Counted from the stretch's first letter, positions 54,141 through 64,000 are shown. The stretch: 64,000 nt of DNA from Ardenticatenaceae bacterium (GCA_020634235.1 JACKCB010000001.1:1116001-1180000), one strand, 5' to 3'. Notes: generated from the sequence alone by a model not told the origin. Program-made: numbers and translations.

Positions 54141-55776
54141 GAAGCAGTTCGCTGCCCATGTAGGCCGGCAGATGCATCACAAACGTGCTCCCCTGGCCGA
54201 CCCGGCTTTCTACAGTGACCCGCCCGCCATGGGCTTCGGTAATGGAACGGGCCAGGGTCAGGCCCAGGCCAAAACCACCTACGTTAGGGTCATTCTCAAT
54301 GCGGAAGAAGCGGTCGAAGATGTGCGGTAGATATTGTTCATCGATGCCCCGCCCCTGATCGCTGACCCTGACCTGCATCGTTTTGCCTTCGCAGGTCAAC
54401 GTGATGCGCACCGTCCCCCCGGCCGGGGAGAATTTCAGCGCATTATCCACCAGGTTACTGATAGCCTGGGTCAACCGTGCCGCATTACCCTCTACCGGTC
54501 GCAAATCTGGGCCGGTATCCACAACCAACTGAATCTCATTGGCCAGCGCCTTGCCGCGCAAATCCATCGTCACATCAGCCAGGATCGCCGTCAGATTACA
54601 AAGCTGGCGCGCCTCCGGCAGACCAGAATCCAGGCGCGCCAGGTCCAACAACGAATCCACCAGGCGCATCATCCGCTCGGCCGAATCGGCAATGTGCCGC
54701 AAGAAAAGCTCCTGCTGCTCATTGAGCGGCGTGGTCTGCGACAGCATGTCCACAAAGCCAACAATAGAGTTCAGCGGTGCGCGCAAATCATGGGAAACGG
54801 TCATGACTGTCTGAGTGTCAAACATATCCAGCGGACGATTGGCCGGTCCAGATTCATACGCCTGGCCAAGCGCGGCATTATGTAAAGCGATGGCCGTATA
54901 GTCAGCCAGCGAGGCCAGCATGAGCTGTTCCCGCTCGCTAAAAGCCTGGGGCGCGATCTTGTTGGTAACCCCCAAAACACCAACCACCTTCTGGCGCAGC
55001 GTCAGCGGCACCAGCAGCGCCGCCCGTGCCATCAGGCCTGGTAGAAGCTGCAATCCTTCACCAGAGAAAACGGCGTCATGAAACGGCAGACCCGTCTGGT
55101 AAACGCCGCCAATGAGCATGGCATTGGCCGGCAAGTCAAACTCCGGCCGGCGCTGCACCTCATCCCCATGCATGTAGGCCAGCAGCTTGTCTGTCTCCGG
55201 GTCTGGCAGCCAGATGGCGCTCATTTCAGCATTGGTCAGGCGGAGGGCCATGCTCAGGCAGTACTGCAAGATGGCGTCGGCCTGTTTCAACATGAGCAGC
55301 TCTTTGCCAGCCGAGAGGAACAGGTTTAGCTCGCTTAACTGGCGGCGCGTATCAGCTTCCGCGCGGCGCAGTTGCACAATGAGCCGCTCTTTGTCGTGAC
55401 GCAGGCGGGTTTCCAGTAAGGCACGGTCAATGATCTCCAGAACCTCTTCCACGGTGAAGGGCTTTACGAGGTAATCCTTAATGCCCAGCCGGAAGGCGTC
55501 GATGGCGCTTTTTTCTGAGCCATAGCCGGTCATCAGGATGACGGGCACATCCAGGGCTTCGGCGGTGAGCGCTTGCAGCACATCCAGGCCGGTCATGCGC
55601 GGCAGGTTCAGGTCTAACATCACCAGGTCTGGTTTCTGTTCGCGGATGATTTGCAGCCCCGTCTGGCCGTTGGTAGCCTGAATGGTGCGGAACCCAAAAG
55701 CAGGTAACAACTGCTCCCCCAAATGACTGGCCATCTCCTGGCTATCATCAATGATAAGAATGCATTCACCGCTCAT
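54100..55776 (-). CDS. Hybrid regulator: receiver-GAF-histidine kinase
   Basis: 558 residues from the ATG at 55776. Receiver domain first (LIIDDSQ, phospho-acceptor Asp55 in LVMLDLNLPRM, LMTGYGS, YLVKPF), a coiled coil, a GAF domain (~165-320), then HisKA (TVSHDLRAPLNSIVGFVDML) and HATPase_c (AISNLVDNALKFSPAGG, VSDQGRGID, GGFGLGLTLARSI). Receiver-first kinases usually take phosphate or an allosteric signal from another kinase and feed a second step. The C-terminus after FVMHLPAYMG is a repeat-encoded Ser/Ala/Arg tail (SARSASARSASA). No TM. It is divergent from hutU with no adjacent output regulator. Confidence 0.92.
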   Translation of the reverse strand: MSGECILIIDDSQEMASHLGEQLLPAFGFRTIQATNGQTGLQIIREQKPDLVMLDLNLPRMTGLDVLQALTAEALDVPVILMTGYGSEKSAIDAFRLGIKDYLVKPFTVEEVLEIIDRALLETRLRHDKERLIVQLRRAEADTRRQLSELNLFLSAGKELLMLKQADAILQYCLSMALRLTNAEMSAIWLPDPETDKLLAYMHGDEVQRRPEFDLPANAMLIGGVYQTGLPFHDAVFSGEGLQLLPGLMARAALLVPLTLRQKVVGVLGVTNKIAPQAFSEREQLMLASLADYTAIALHNAALGQAYESGPANRPLDMFDTQTVMTVSHDLRAPLNSIVGFVDMLSQTTPLNEQQELFLRHIADSAERMMRLVDSLLDLARLDSGLPEARQLCNLTAILADVTMDLRGKALANEIQLVVDTGPDLRPVEGNAARLTQAISNLVDNALKFSPAGGTVRITLTCEGKTMQVRVSDQGRGIDEQYLPHIFDRFFRIENDPNVGGFGLGLTLARSITEAHGGRVTVESRVGQGSTFVMHLPAYMGSELLPSARSASARSASA

Positions 55777-55986
55777 CAATACTCTCGGTTATTTCTGTTC
55801 CCTACGGAAAACTGCCGTTACGCATCGACACCAACCAACATCGACACGAAGGTAAGGTTCCCACTCAGACAAAATGGGGCGGGTGTCGGCTCATATACCG
55901 GCGCTGGCATCCCGGCCGGGTACCCAAGCAGCCTGCACAATGCGCCGAAAATTATAGCATAGCTCCGCAAATGGCAACACTTACGT

Positions 55987-55992
55987 TATAAT
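55987..55992 (+). promoter_or_regulatory. Probable -10 box of hutU
   Basis: TATAAT about 100 bases upstream of the preferred hutU start, in the divergent gap with the hybrid kinase. No clear -35. Confidence 0.45.
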
Positions 55993-56090
55993 CTTCCTGT
56001 GACCGGAAAACGGGTCAGCCAATCCATATGGCCAGCACCCCGGCCACGCCAGACCAACAACGCGCCATCCAACCAACGGGAGACACAAAC

Positions 56091-57740
<1,650 letters not shown>

Positions 57741-57750
57741 GCAGCCTGAA

Positions 57751-57774
57751 ACCGGCCGGGGCTTCCCGGCCGGT
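57751..57774. terminator. Perfect hairpin after hutU built from two palindrome copies
   Basis: ACCGGCCGGG-GCTT-CCCGGCCGGT: 10-bp stem, 4-base loop, 10 bases after the hutU stop and before the convergent DUF2085 gene end. There is no T run. It consists of two copies of the window-wide CCCGGCCGGG palindrome facing each other. Confidence 0.55.
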
Positions 57775-57791
57775 AGGGCAGCGATTGGGCC

Positions 57792-58616
57792 TTATTCGGG
57801 GCGTGTTTCGGGCGGCAGCGCACCCACCCGGCGCAGTTTCACAGCCAGGTCACGTTCCGTGTCGCGCATCCCCTTGTCGATGTGCGGATAGGTGAGCCAC
57901 ACCAGCGAGAAGCCAAAAATCGCCCCGGTGAGGGTGCGGAACAGCGGCGTGCTTTCACGCAGGGGGAAGATGCGGCCTAGAATGCTAAGGGAGGGTAGGG
58001 CGGTGGCATACTGGCTGAAGAGCTGCGTAAAGCCATCGAGGGCGATGGGACCCATGCCCAGCACAAAAAAGAGCCAGATAGGCATGGGCTTGATCTCATA
58101 GCGGCGGCGCAGCAGGCCATAACCAATACTGGCCAGAAGGACGAAGCCGTAGATGGCAATGTCTCGTTCGCACAGGGCCATTTTGTAGCCCATCTGCTCG
58201 TTGCCCACAAAGCGGCGGGCGGCCATCAGGAAAGTGGTCCACTGCGCCGGGTCGGTGGAGGCCCCGGCAAATTCCGGTAGGTTGGCCATGTAAGCTTCGA
58301 TGGGGGTCAGGCTGGAGCCGGCAATGGCGCGCGGGTAAGCGGCCTGGTCCCCAAACAGAAAGAAGGAGCGGGAGGCCATCTGGTGGCAGAGGGGGGAGTA
58401 AACGGTGTAGATGGCGCGGGCTGGGGCGGTGACGCCGGCCTTCATCAAGACGGGGGCCAGGATGGGCAGGCCCACGTAGATAGCCGCAATCAGGCTGAAA
58501 AAGCCCACCCAGTGGCGAGCCAACCAGTAGATGCCGCGGTCCAGCCCAATGACCAGGCTGCGCTGCCATCCGGTAACGGGCTGTTTGGTTGGTGGCTGGC
58601 TACTCATGGGGTTCAC
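57792..58616 (-). CDS. DUF2085 membrane protein
   Basis: 274 residues with about five TM helices. Typical DUF2085 features: a first helix (WVGFFSLIAAIYVGLPILAPVL), the PLCHQMASRSFFLFG motif, MALCERDIAIYGFVLLASI, and GPIALDGFTQLF. The conserved Cys/His residues (LCHQ, LCERD) suggest metal or redox binding, but the function is not known. Its ATG overlaps the stop of the TlpA-like thioredoxin gene by 4 bases, so it may take part in the same cytochrome or thiol chemistry. Confidence 0.85.
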   Translation of the reverse strand: MNPMSSQPPTKQPVTGWQRSLVIGLDRGIYWLARHWVGFFSLIAAIYVGLPILAPVLMKAGVTAPARAIYTVYSPLCHQMASRSFFLFGDQAAYPRAIAGSSLTPIEAYMANLPEFAGASTDPAQWTTFLMAARRFVGNEQMGYKMALCERDIAIYGFVLLASIGYGLLRRRYEIKPMPIWLFFVLGMGPIALDGFTQLFSQYATALPSLSILGRIFPLRESTPLFRTLTGAIFGFSLVWLTYPHIDKGMRDTERDLAVKLRRVGALPPETRPE

Positions 58617-59281
58617 CCCCCGGCCGGGATTGTGTTTGCAAGATACCCATCAATTTGCCCCTTGGTCATTGGGCCGCGATGGACAGCAGTGACCATCCCG
58701 GCCGGGTCTACGAAGTACGTGGTGGGCATATTAAACACGTTATAAACGTTCGCGGCAAATGCCTGCTCATCCAGCAGCGCGGTGAAGGTCAGCCCCATCT
58801 CATCCACGAAGTATGCCTGCACCGTGGCCAGGTCCTCTTCCCGGTTCACAGCCAGGATGACCAGGCCATCCGCCTGATACTGATCATAGGCTGCCTGCAG
58901 CTCCGGCATCTCAATCCGGCAGGGTGCGCACCAGGTCGCCCAGAAGTTGATGATTACCGGCTGGCCGCGGAAATCGGCCAGGCTGACCGGGTTCCCGGCC
59001 AAATCGGCCAGCACAAAGCTGGGGGCCTCGGAGCCGACCTGAGGCGCGCCGGCGATGTCACCGGGCAGTTGGGCTACGATAGGGTCGCTGGTGGCAAATT
59101 GGGTTACGCTGTCCAGCAAGCCGCTGTCGGTGGTGGTGATGGGTCCCGGCCGGGGGTCGAACAAATCACTGCCAAACAGCACAAACGCCAGGGCGATGCC
59201 CAGCACAACAAAACCCAGCAGCAGCAAAATCGGTCGCCCGCTCGCCTTCTGCCGGCCATACGGGTCGAATTGTGACGTCAT
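58613..59281 (-). CDS. Membrane-anchored TlpA/ResA-like thiol-disulfide oxidoreductase
   Basis: 222 residues: N-terminal TM (~18-36), an extracytoplasmic linker, then a thioredoxin fold with redox motif WCAPC (Cys118, Cys121) in VIINFWATWCAPCRIEMPEL, and the cis-Pro in MPTTYFVD. Known role of such proteins: reducing apocytochrome c haem-binding cysteines outside the membrane, powered by CcdA. This fits the nearby ccdA-like and ccm genes. The ribosome site is GAGGTGAG. The gene begins 260 bases after the CcdA-like stop. Confidence 0.93.
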   Translation of the reverse strand: MTSQFDPYGRQKASGRPILLLLGFVVLGIALAFVLFGSDLFDPRPGPITTTDSGLLDSVTQFATSDPIVAQLPGDIAGAPQVGSEAPSFVLADLAGNPVSLADFRGQPVIINFWATWCAPCRIEMPELQAAYDQYQADGLVILAVNREEDLATVQAYFVDEMGLTFTALLDEQAFAANVYNVFNMPTTYFVDPAGMVTAVHRGPMTKGQIDGYLANTIPAGG

Positions 59282-59436
59282 TTCTCACCTCAGATGGGCT
59301 GCGCCCTACGCAGCATAGGCCCATAAATGGCGAACCTTCCGGTGACAGCAGTCCGCCGGAAGGTTTCTTGTTTCAGAGCAGTGCTCGCCAGACCACAGCA
59401 CCACCCTGCGCTATGATAGGATTCGCTCGCAATTAA

Positions 59437-59488
59437 GTTTGTAGTAAAGGCTTTAGCCGTGCAGACCGCTAAAGCGGTTACTACGAAC
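59437..59488 (-). repeat. 52-nt palindromic repeat, copy 1
   Basis: Read on the minus strand it matches the copy at 61930-61981 at 46 of 52 positions. Ends GTTYGTAGTA/TACTACAAAC are inverted and the inside folds into two small stems (CCGCTTTAGCGG and a GGCT-AAGCC stem). It lies in the gap between the CcdA-like and TlpA-like genes. Confidence 0.75.
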
Positions 59489-59493
59489 GGAAA

Positions 59494-59513
59494 GTCCAAA
59501 GTTGATTTTGGAC
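59494..59513 (-). terminator. Weak terminator-like hairpin after the CcdA-like gene
   Basis: On the minus strand GTCCAAA-ATCAAC-TTTGGAC followed by TTTCC, 28 bases after the CcdA-like stop. The stem has 7 bp and is AT-rich. Confidence 0.4.
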
Positions 59514-59540
59514 GGACCCTAACCATGGTTCGCGGCCGGC

Positions 59541-60644
59541 CTATCTGGTGAAGAAGAGGATGAGCTTGTCCTCAACATCGGCAAACCACAGAGCCAGGTC
59601 AGGGGGCAGCAAGCGATTGAACGAGGCCAAAGCGCCATTGAGCATCAACAGGCCCATCAGCACAAACAGGGCGCCGCTCAGCAACTGCGTCGAATGAAGA
59701 TACAACTCCGTGCGCCGCTCTTTGCTGCCGGTGAACACCCACAGAGCCGCGCCCAGCAGGGCCACAATCAGCAAGCCAACCTCCTGCGTTGTCGTCAGGC
59801 TGCGGCCGGTCAGCGCGGCAATCAGGTTGTTGCTGTAGGTGAATTGCACCACGGCCACCATGATGCGCCAGATGGCCAAAGCCCACACCACCGCCAGCAC
59901 CAGGGTGGGCACGCTAACCTGCCAACCCTTGCCCCGCAGCACGCGCCAGAAAAGGCTATCGCGGCTGGCCCGGCCAAAGAAGGTGGAGACAATAATGAGC
60001 GGCAAACCCAGTCCCATGGCATAGATAAACAGCAGCATCATCCCCCGCGTCACCGAAGCGGTGGTGGCCGCCAGGGTTAGTACGGTGCCCAAAATAGGGC
60101 CAACGCAGCTTGTCCAGCCGACGGCGAAGGTCAGGCCAAATACAAATGAACCACCCATGGAGGTATTGCGTGTGCCGCTTTGCTGCTGCTGCACCCCGGT
60201 AAAGCCCCGGCCGAGCAGGCTCATAACGCCGAAGATGAGGATGGCCGCGCCGCCAATGAGCATGATGAGGTTGGTGCTTTGCTGCAAGACTCGCCCAATG
60301 ACCGAAGCCCCAGCGCCCAACACGCTGAACATGGTGGCCAGCCCCAACATAAAGGCCATGGTGTTGGCCGCAATCTGGCGGCGGCCGCTTTGGAAGGCGA
60401 AGGCGAAGTAGGCGGGCAGAATGGGCAGGGTGCAAGGTGAGGCAAAGCTCAACAGGCCACCGGCAAAGGAGAGGATGGCCAGTACAAGAAAGGATTGGCT
60501 TTGCAGCCCCACCGAGAATTGGGGTTCGGGCGCGTTGGCCTGGTTCAGGGAGCCGATGATCAGGAACAAGGCCACGATGATGATCACGCCAAGTGCGATG
60601 AGTTGGGTGGGTGTGAGGGAACGAAGTGGTGATGTCTTTAGCAT
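59541..60644 (-). CDS. ccdA: CcdA/DsbD-type transmembrane thiol-electron carrier
   Basis: 367 residues from the ATG at 60644; an upstream GTG at 60731 would add 29 residues of unlikely sequence. One N-terminal TM plus a core of six or more helices and a longer C-terminal part than minimal CcdA. The two redox-cysteine helices are visible: SFASPCTLPILPAYFAF and AVGWTSCVGPILGTVL. CcdA passes electrons from cytosolic thioredoxin to extracytoplasmic thioredoxins for cytochrome c maturation. The neighbouring TlpA-like gene is the natural recipient and the ccm genes lie upstream on the same strand. Confidence 0.88.
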   Translation of the reverse strand: MLKTSPLRSLTPTQLIALGVIIIVALFLIIGSLNQANAPEPQFSVGLQSQSFLVLAILSFAGGLLSFASPCTLPILPAYFAFAFQSGRRQIAANTMAFMLGLATMFSVLGAGASVIGRVLQQSTNLIMLIGGAAILIFGVMSLLGRGFTGVQQQQSGTRNTSMGGSFVFGLTFAVGWTSCVGPILGTVLTLAATTASVTRGMMLLFIYAMGLGLPLIIVSTFFGRASRDSLFWRVLRGKGWQVSVPTLVLAVVWALAIWRIMVAVVQFTYSNNLIAALTGRSLTTTQEVGLLIVALLGAALWVFTGSKERRTELYLHSTQLLSGALFVLMGLLMLNGALASFNRLLPPDLALWFADVEDKLILFFTR

Positions 60645-60833
60645 AAGCGCATTTCTCTGCAGTTTGCTGTTGGCTGTTACGAAGGTTCTTTGGTGCCCAG
60701 GGCCACCCGGCCGGGGGCCGCGGGCGAACACCGATCATCATCATCGACGTGGGCTACCGGCCGGTTCTTACCCAGGCCGGCACCTGGTGACATTCGTTAT
60801 AGCGGATTTTCCCGGCCGGGGATACCACCCAAC

Positions 60834-61049
60834 CTACTTGCGCTGCTCAGCCTCATCCTCTTCTAAGAGTTGCCGCATCAACTTCAGGTCTTGCTGCACA
60901 TTCCGCTGGCGAACAAACAGCGACAGCACATAGACAAGCCCTATCAACCCAATAACCGCATACGCCAGAATGAGATACCCATTAAACTGGTTTGGGTCAG
61001 CAATATCGCTCTGGGCCAGAATCGTCAGAATGACGGACAAATTCAACAT
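60834..61049 (-). CDS. ccmD: CcmD-like small membrane protein
   Basis: 71 residues with one or two helices (LSVILTILAQ; NGYLILAYAVIGLIGLVYVLSLFV) and a charged cytoplasmic tail (LKLMRQLLEEDEAEQRK). Size, topology and position 17 bases after ccmC match CcmD, which helps release haem-CcmE from CcmABC. Sequence conservation in this family is weak, so context decides. Confidence 0.7.
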   Translation of the reverse strand: MLNLSVILTILAQSDIADPNQFNGYLILAYAVIGLIGLVYVLSLFVRQRNVQQDLKLMRQLLEEDEAEQRK

Positions 61050-61066
61050 GATTCACGCGCTCCTGC

Positions 61067-61816
61067 CTACTGCTGCAAACGGGTCATGACCCGCGCCTTC
61101 AACGCTGCGGCATCATCCATCAGCATCTGCAAACGATAACGGTTCACCAACCAGGCCACATACAGCACCGTGAACGAGAACGTCGACAACGTCAGCGTCA
61201 TGCCCATCTTGGCCGAATCCAGACCCGAAGCGAACTCAGAACCACCCTCCGCCGCTTCACTGGCCGTGCCCACCACCACCGGGTGAATGTCGCGCAGAAT
61301 GCGAATACTCAGGAAGGTGAAGATCACCGTCACAAAGGCCGCAATCACGTAAACCGCCGCAAAGCGCCCCCGCTTCTCCGGATCGTCAATTGCGCCGCGC
61401 AGCATGAAATAGGCCACGTAGACCAGCCACAAGATCGTGATCGAGGTCAGGCGCGGGCTCCAGATCCACCAGGTATTCCAGGCCGGCCGCCCCCAGATTG
61501 AGCCGCTGGCAATAGCCATGGTCGTAAAGGCTAACCCAATCTCCACCGAGGCCACCGAGATGGTATCCCACCGCTTGTCGGGCTTGCGCAGATAGAGCGC
61601 CCCGCTCACCAGCGCCACAAAAAAGGCAATGGAAGCGACCCAGGCCGAGCCAACATGGAAGTACAGGATTCGCTGCACATTGCCCATGGTGCGCTCGGTG
61701 GGGGCATAAAAGAAGGCCATCAACAGCGTTAGCAGGATCAGAATGGCCGCCGCCCAGTTCAGAGCCTTGGCAATCTTGTCTAGCCGGTCCTTCGGTTTAG
61801 CGATTGCAGTTGTCAT
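61067..61816 (-). CDS. ccmC: Haem exporter/cytochrome c assembly protein CcmC
   Basis: 249 residues from the ATG at 61816, preceded by AGAGG; an upstream in-frame ATG (61852) lacks a ribosome site. Six TM helices. The haem-handling tryptophan motif is WGRPAWNTWWIWSPRLTSI, flanked by conserved histidines (RILYFHVGSAWVAS and RDIHPVVV). CcmC loads haem onto CcmE. Unlike many ccmC neighbourhoods, a 207-base gap with a palindromic repeat separates it from ccmB. Confidence 0.95.
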   Translation of the reverse strand: MTTAIAKPKDRLDKIAKALNWAAAILILLTLLMAFFYAPTERTMGNVQRILYFHVGSAWVASIAFFVALVSGALYLRKPDKRWDTISVASVEIGLAFTTMAIASGSIWGRPAWNTWWIWSPRLTSITILWLVYVAYFMLRGAIDDPEKRGRFAAVYVIAAFVTVIFTFLSIRILRDIHPVVVGTASEAAEGGSEFASGLDSAKMGMTLTLSTFSFTVLYVAWLVNRYRLQMLMDDAAALKARVMTRLQQ

Positions 61817-61929
61817 GGTGTACCTCTTGATTCGTTCTTGTGCGTCGGGCAACTCGGTTTCTCAGGCGACAGGTCTCACGGAGGGCCGGTACCCACTAAG
61901 TGAGTGTCTAAAAACAACTTCCCTTTTTT

Positions 61930-61981
61930 GTTTGTAGTAACCGCTTTAGCGGTCTGGGCGGCTGAAGCCGCTACTACAAAC
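61930..61981 (+). repeat. 52-nt palindromic repeat, copy 2
   Basis: GTTTGTAGTA ... TACTACAAAC with internal stems CCGCTTTAGCGG and GCGGCTGAAGCCGC. Inverted relative to copy 1 (59437-59488) and 46/52 identical to its complement. It sits between ccmC and ccmB, splitting the ccm operon. Confidence 0.75.
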
Positions 61982-62023
61982 TAATTTCTGGGCTTACTAA
62001 ATGTGCGCGAATTTAGCGCGCAG

Positions 62024-62770
62024 CTACTCCTCTACCACAAAGTGGTAGGTCAACACCCCGGCCGTGAGCATCATCACGTCAAATGCCACAACCAGGGCAA
62101 TGGGAGCGCGCACGTCAGCCCAGAGGGGCGCTTCGGGCAGCATGAAGGCGGAGACGGCACTGGCCGCGGCCAACACGGCCGGCAACGTCAGGGGCAGCAG
62201 CAAAATCGGCAGCAGAACATCGCGAGAGCGGGTCTGGATGGTCATTGAAGAGACCAGGACACCGGCCGCCACGTAGCCAATCGTGCCCAAGATCACAATG
62301 GCCACCACCGGTGGCTGCCAAAAAGGGCGGTTGAAGAAGACAGAAAACAAAGGCACCAGGATCAGTTCCAGAATCAGCATGAAGAGCATAATGCTGATCA
62401 CCTTGCCCAGGAAGATGGCGCTGCGGTCCACAGGAGCCATCAGCACGGCATCGATGCTGCGGTTTTCCTGCTCGCTGGCCATGGAGCGGTTCAGGCCCAG
62501 GGTGCCGGCCAGCAAGATGGTAATCCACAGCAGGCCAGAGGCCACGTTGCGTGCCGCGTCTAGCTTCAATTCCAGGGCGAAGTTGAAGACAATCACCGCC
62601 GTCAAGGAGAACACGGCCATCACGCTGAGCGTCTGGCGGGTGTGCTGTTCCATGACCAGGTCTTTCCAGACAATGGCCCAGACGGCCGCCAGATAGACGG
62701 CAATGCTCCCGGCCGGGGCGCGGTCTGCCTCTACGGGGGCCGGTTTAATGGCCGTTTCTTCCTGACTCAT
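62024..62770 (-). CDS. ccmB: Haem ABC exporter permease CcmB
   Basis: 248 residues with six TM helices after a short N-terminal extension. Blocks typical of CcmB: WKDLVMEQHTRQTLSVMAVFSL, LLWITILLAGTLGLNRSMASEQEN, DAVLMAPVDRSAIFLGK and LLPILLLPLTLPAVLAA. It overlaps ccmA by 26 bases. Part of the CcmAB complex that releases haem-loaded CcmE using ATP. Confidence 0.94.
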   Translation of the reverse strand: MSQEETAIKPAPVEADRAPAGSIAVYLAAVWAIVWKDLVMEQHTRQTLSVMAVFSLTAVIVFNFALELKLDAARNVASGLLWITILLAGTLGLNRSMASEQENRSIDAVLMAPVDRSAIFLGKVISIMLFMLILELILVPLFSVFFNRPFWQPPVVAIVILGTIGYVAAGVLVSSMTIQTRSRDVLLPILLLPLTLPAVLAAASAVSAFMLPEAPLWADVRAPIALVVAFDVMMLTAGVLTYHFVVEE

Positions 62771-63470
62771 GACGGTTCCTGGTCACCTCAGTGTAATAGG
62801 CCAGAAAATCAGCCGGGCTCATGCTGTCTCTGGCCAGTTCGGCCGCTATTTTACCACGATTCAGAATGGCAATGCGGTCACACAAATTCAAGCCATGCAC
62901 TAAGTCGTGCGTAATCATCAAAATGGTACGGCCCAAATCAGATTCGCGGCGCAGCAGATCATCCAACAAAGCCGAAGCCTCACGGTCCAGGCCAGTGTAA
63001 GGCTCGTCCAACAGCAGCACATCCGGCTCATGCAGCGTTGCCCGGGCAATGGTCAGGCGCTGGTACATGCCGCGGGAAAAGGTCCGCACCGGGTCGCGCT
63101 GCCGTGCGGCCAGCCCCACCGTCTTCAACGCTGCGGCAACCTGCGCCTCCCCATCGGGCAGGCGATACAGCCGGGCAAAGAAGTGCAGATTCTCGGCGGC
63201 GGTCAGGTCCCCATAGAGCAGCGGCTGGTGAGAAACCAGGCCGATGTGCTGGCGCACTTTGTCGGCGTGTGCAGGCAGCGACCAGCCGCCCACGCGTACT
63301 TCGCCGGCGTTGGCCCGCAGGAGGGTGGCCACAATGCGCAGCAGGGTGCTTTTGCCCGCCCCGTTGCTGCCTACCAGGGTCACAAATTCACCCGGCCGGA
63401 CCTGCAAATCGACCCCGCGCAGCACCAGATTCAGGCCATATTTCTTGACAACACCTTGCAATTTAATCAT
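62745..63470 (-). CDS. ccmA: Haem exporter ATP-binding protein CcmA
   Basis: 241-residue ABC ATPase. Walker A GSNGAGKSTL, Q loop region VSHQPLLYGDLTAAENLHFFARLY, signature FSRGMYQRL (a FSRGMxQR form typical of CcmA in place of LSGGQ), Walker B VLLLDEPYTGLD and switch ITHD. First gene of a minus-strand run ccmA-ccmB-ccmC-ccmD. ccmE, ccmF and ccmH are not in the window. Confidence 0.93.
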   Translation of the reverse strand: MIKLQGVVKKYGLNLVLRGVDLQVRPGEFVTLVGSNGAGKSTLLRIVATLLRANAGEVRVGGWSLPAHADKVRQHIGLVSHQPLLYGDLTAAENLHFFARLYRLPDGEAQVAAALKTVGLAARQRDPVRTFSRGMYQRLTIARATLHEPDVLLLDEPYTGLDREASALLDDLLRRESDLGRTILMITHDLVHGLNLCDRIAILNRGKIAAELARDSMSPADFLAYYTEVTRNRHESGRNGH

Positions 63471-63654
63471 TCTCTCATTCCATCACCCCGGCCGGGCTTA
63501 TCATGCCCCCGGCCGGGAGCAGAAGCTATTGTAAGCCTTCTCACCCAGGAGACAACCTTTTGTGCCCAGGCCCAGCATGCCGACTTTTTGTGTAAAGTAG
63601 CGGGGACAAATCAGAGGCAGATCGGTGGCAATCAGTCTAGAAACGGGCCGTCGC

Positions 63655-63682
63655 TTGCTACCGTACACCAGTTTGCTATAAT
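63655..63682 (+). promoter_or_regulatory. Promoter of the right-end membrane-protein gene
   Basis: TTGCTA (63655-63660), a 16-base spacer, and TATAAT (63677-63682) preceded by TGC, making an extended -10. The best promoter-like site in the window, 53 bases before the ATG at 63736. Confidence 0.65.
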
Positions 63683-63735
63683 GTCGGTTAATATTTCGGG
63701 AAGAATATGAGAGAAGAGGGTAAGCAAAACTAGCA

Positions 63736-64000
63736 ATGTTGAATGGAACAATAACGCCGTGGCTACTTGGGGGGCTCGGGCTGATTGTTCTGTTTGCGTT
63801 CGTTAGAACAATCAGTTCCTGGCGGAGCCTCAAAAAATCCCCTTATTTCTACATGCGCCAACAAGCGGCGCAGCAGTTGCGCACAAATCTGCTGCTGGTG
63901 CTGGCCCTCATTGGCGGCATGGCCGGCGTTGGCTTTATCGCCCAGCGGCAGCCAGTGGCCGTTCCGGCCAACGTCGCCCTCATCGCCAGCGCCAAACCGG
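63736..64000 (+). CDS. Membrane protein of unknown function (3' end cut by window)
   Basis: 88 residues visible from the ATG at 63736. Two probable TM helices (WLLGGLGLIVLFAFVRTI and LLLVLALIGGMAGVGFI) flank a positively charged loop with SPYFYMRQQAAQQLR; the second helix is followed by an outside region (QRQPVAVPANVALIA). No family recognised. It is divergent from ccmA with its own promoter. Confidence 0.7.
   Translation, partial: MLNGTITPWLLGGLGLIVLFAFVRTISSWRSLKKSPYFYMRQQAAQQLRTNLLLVLALIGGMAGVGFIAQRQPVAVPANVALIASAKP

Noticed and set aside
59290..59526. 78-codon minus-strand ORF between the CcdA-like and TlpA-like genes
   Set aside because: It runs through the 52-nt palindromic repeat and a hairpin, has no ribosome site and no recognisable family.

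Overview
The window is about 64 kb of GC-rich (roughly 60-63 % by eye), densely coded bacterial chromosome. Gene content and style point to a Chloroflexota member, probably an aerobic or facultative, filamentous Anaerolineae/Caldilineae-type lineage: kinase-less multi-GAF sensor proteins, NACHT and KAP ATPases ending in sulfatase-modifying-factor (FGE-sulfatase) folds, succinate dehydrogenase with cytochrome c maturation genes, and polyprenol-type glycosyltransferases. This assignment is inferred from family content, not from a marker gene. I saw no rRNA, tRNA or CRISPR array.

Layout. 1-2.5 kb: succinate dehydrogenase sdhC-sdhD-sdhA (minus; sdhA runs off the left edge). 2.6-4.8 kb: carbamate kinase and a membrane M50-like protease with TPRs. 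5-7.3 kb: a cNMP-binding/bPH2 membrane protein and peptide deformylase. 7.4-14.3 kb: gatC-gatA, then a sugar nucleotidyltransferase, an aminotransferase and a GT2-like glycosyltransferase, then gatB, so the amidotransferase genes are split by three sugar or amino-acid genes. 14.4-15.5 kb: a BMP-type lipoprotein.

15.9-33.3 kb is one co-oriented sensory cluster: a CACHE-HAMP-GAF protein, an RbsB-like binding lipoprotein, a HAMP-GAF protein, a six-TM multi-GAF protein, a 1819-residue PAS/GAF protein, one histidine kinase and one receiver-only response regulator. The four GAF proteins before the kinase lack any kinase domain and end in the same half-GAF tail, which suggests a multi-subunit sensor feeding one kinase.

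33.3-37.2 kb (minus): a Cas4/RecB-like nuclease, an amino-acid ABC permease, and a binding-protein gene with a nearly identical duplicated ligand domain and a one-base frameshift. 37.3-38.05 kb: six 113-bp tandem repeats and three GC-rich hairpins.

38.06-43.74 kb holds the most interesting system: two adjacent minus-strand genes, a membrane NACHT-FGE protein and a KAP-FGE protein. Their ATPase parts are unrelated, but their last ~130 bp (C-terminus plus 3' flank) are nearly identical except for about 40 bp, where differences fall only at codon positions 1 and 2 and all third bases agree. A GC-rich hairpin with a TGAC tetraloop but a different stem follows each gene. This is the signature of variable regions written by a diversity-generating retroelement (DGR) whose reverse transcriptase and template are outside the window.

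43.9-57.7 kb: a ParB-like protein, pseudouridine-5'-phosphate glycosidase, a GAF histidine kinase, a GT-C mannosyltransferase-like protein, a TPR protein, ComM, a secreted glycoside hydrolase, a receiver-GAF-kinase hybrid and urocanate hydratase. 57.8-63.5 kb (minus): cytochrome c maturation (ccmA-ccmB-ccmC-ccmD, a CcdA-like protein, a TlpA-like thioredoxin and a DUF2085 protein). A divergent membrane protein is cut by the right edge. The palindrome CCCGGCCGGG is scattered through the whole window about 60 times, inside and between genes.
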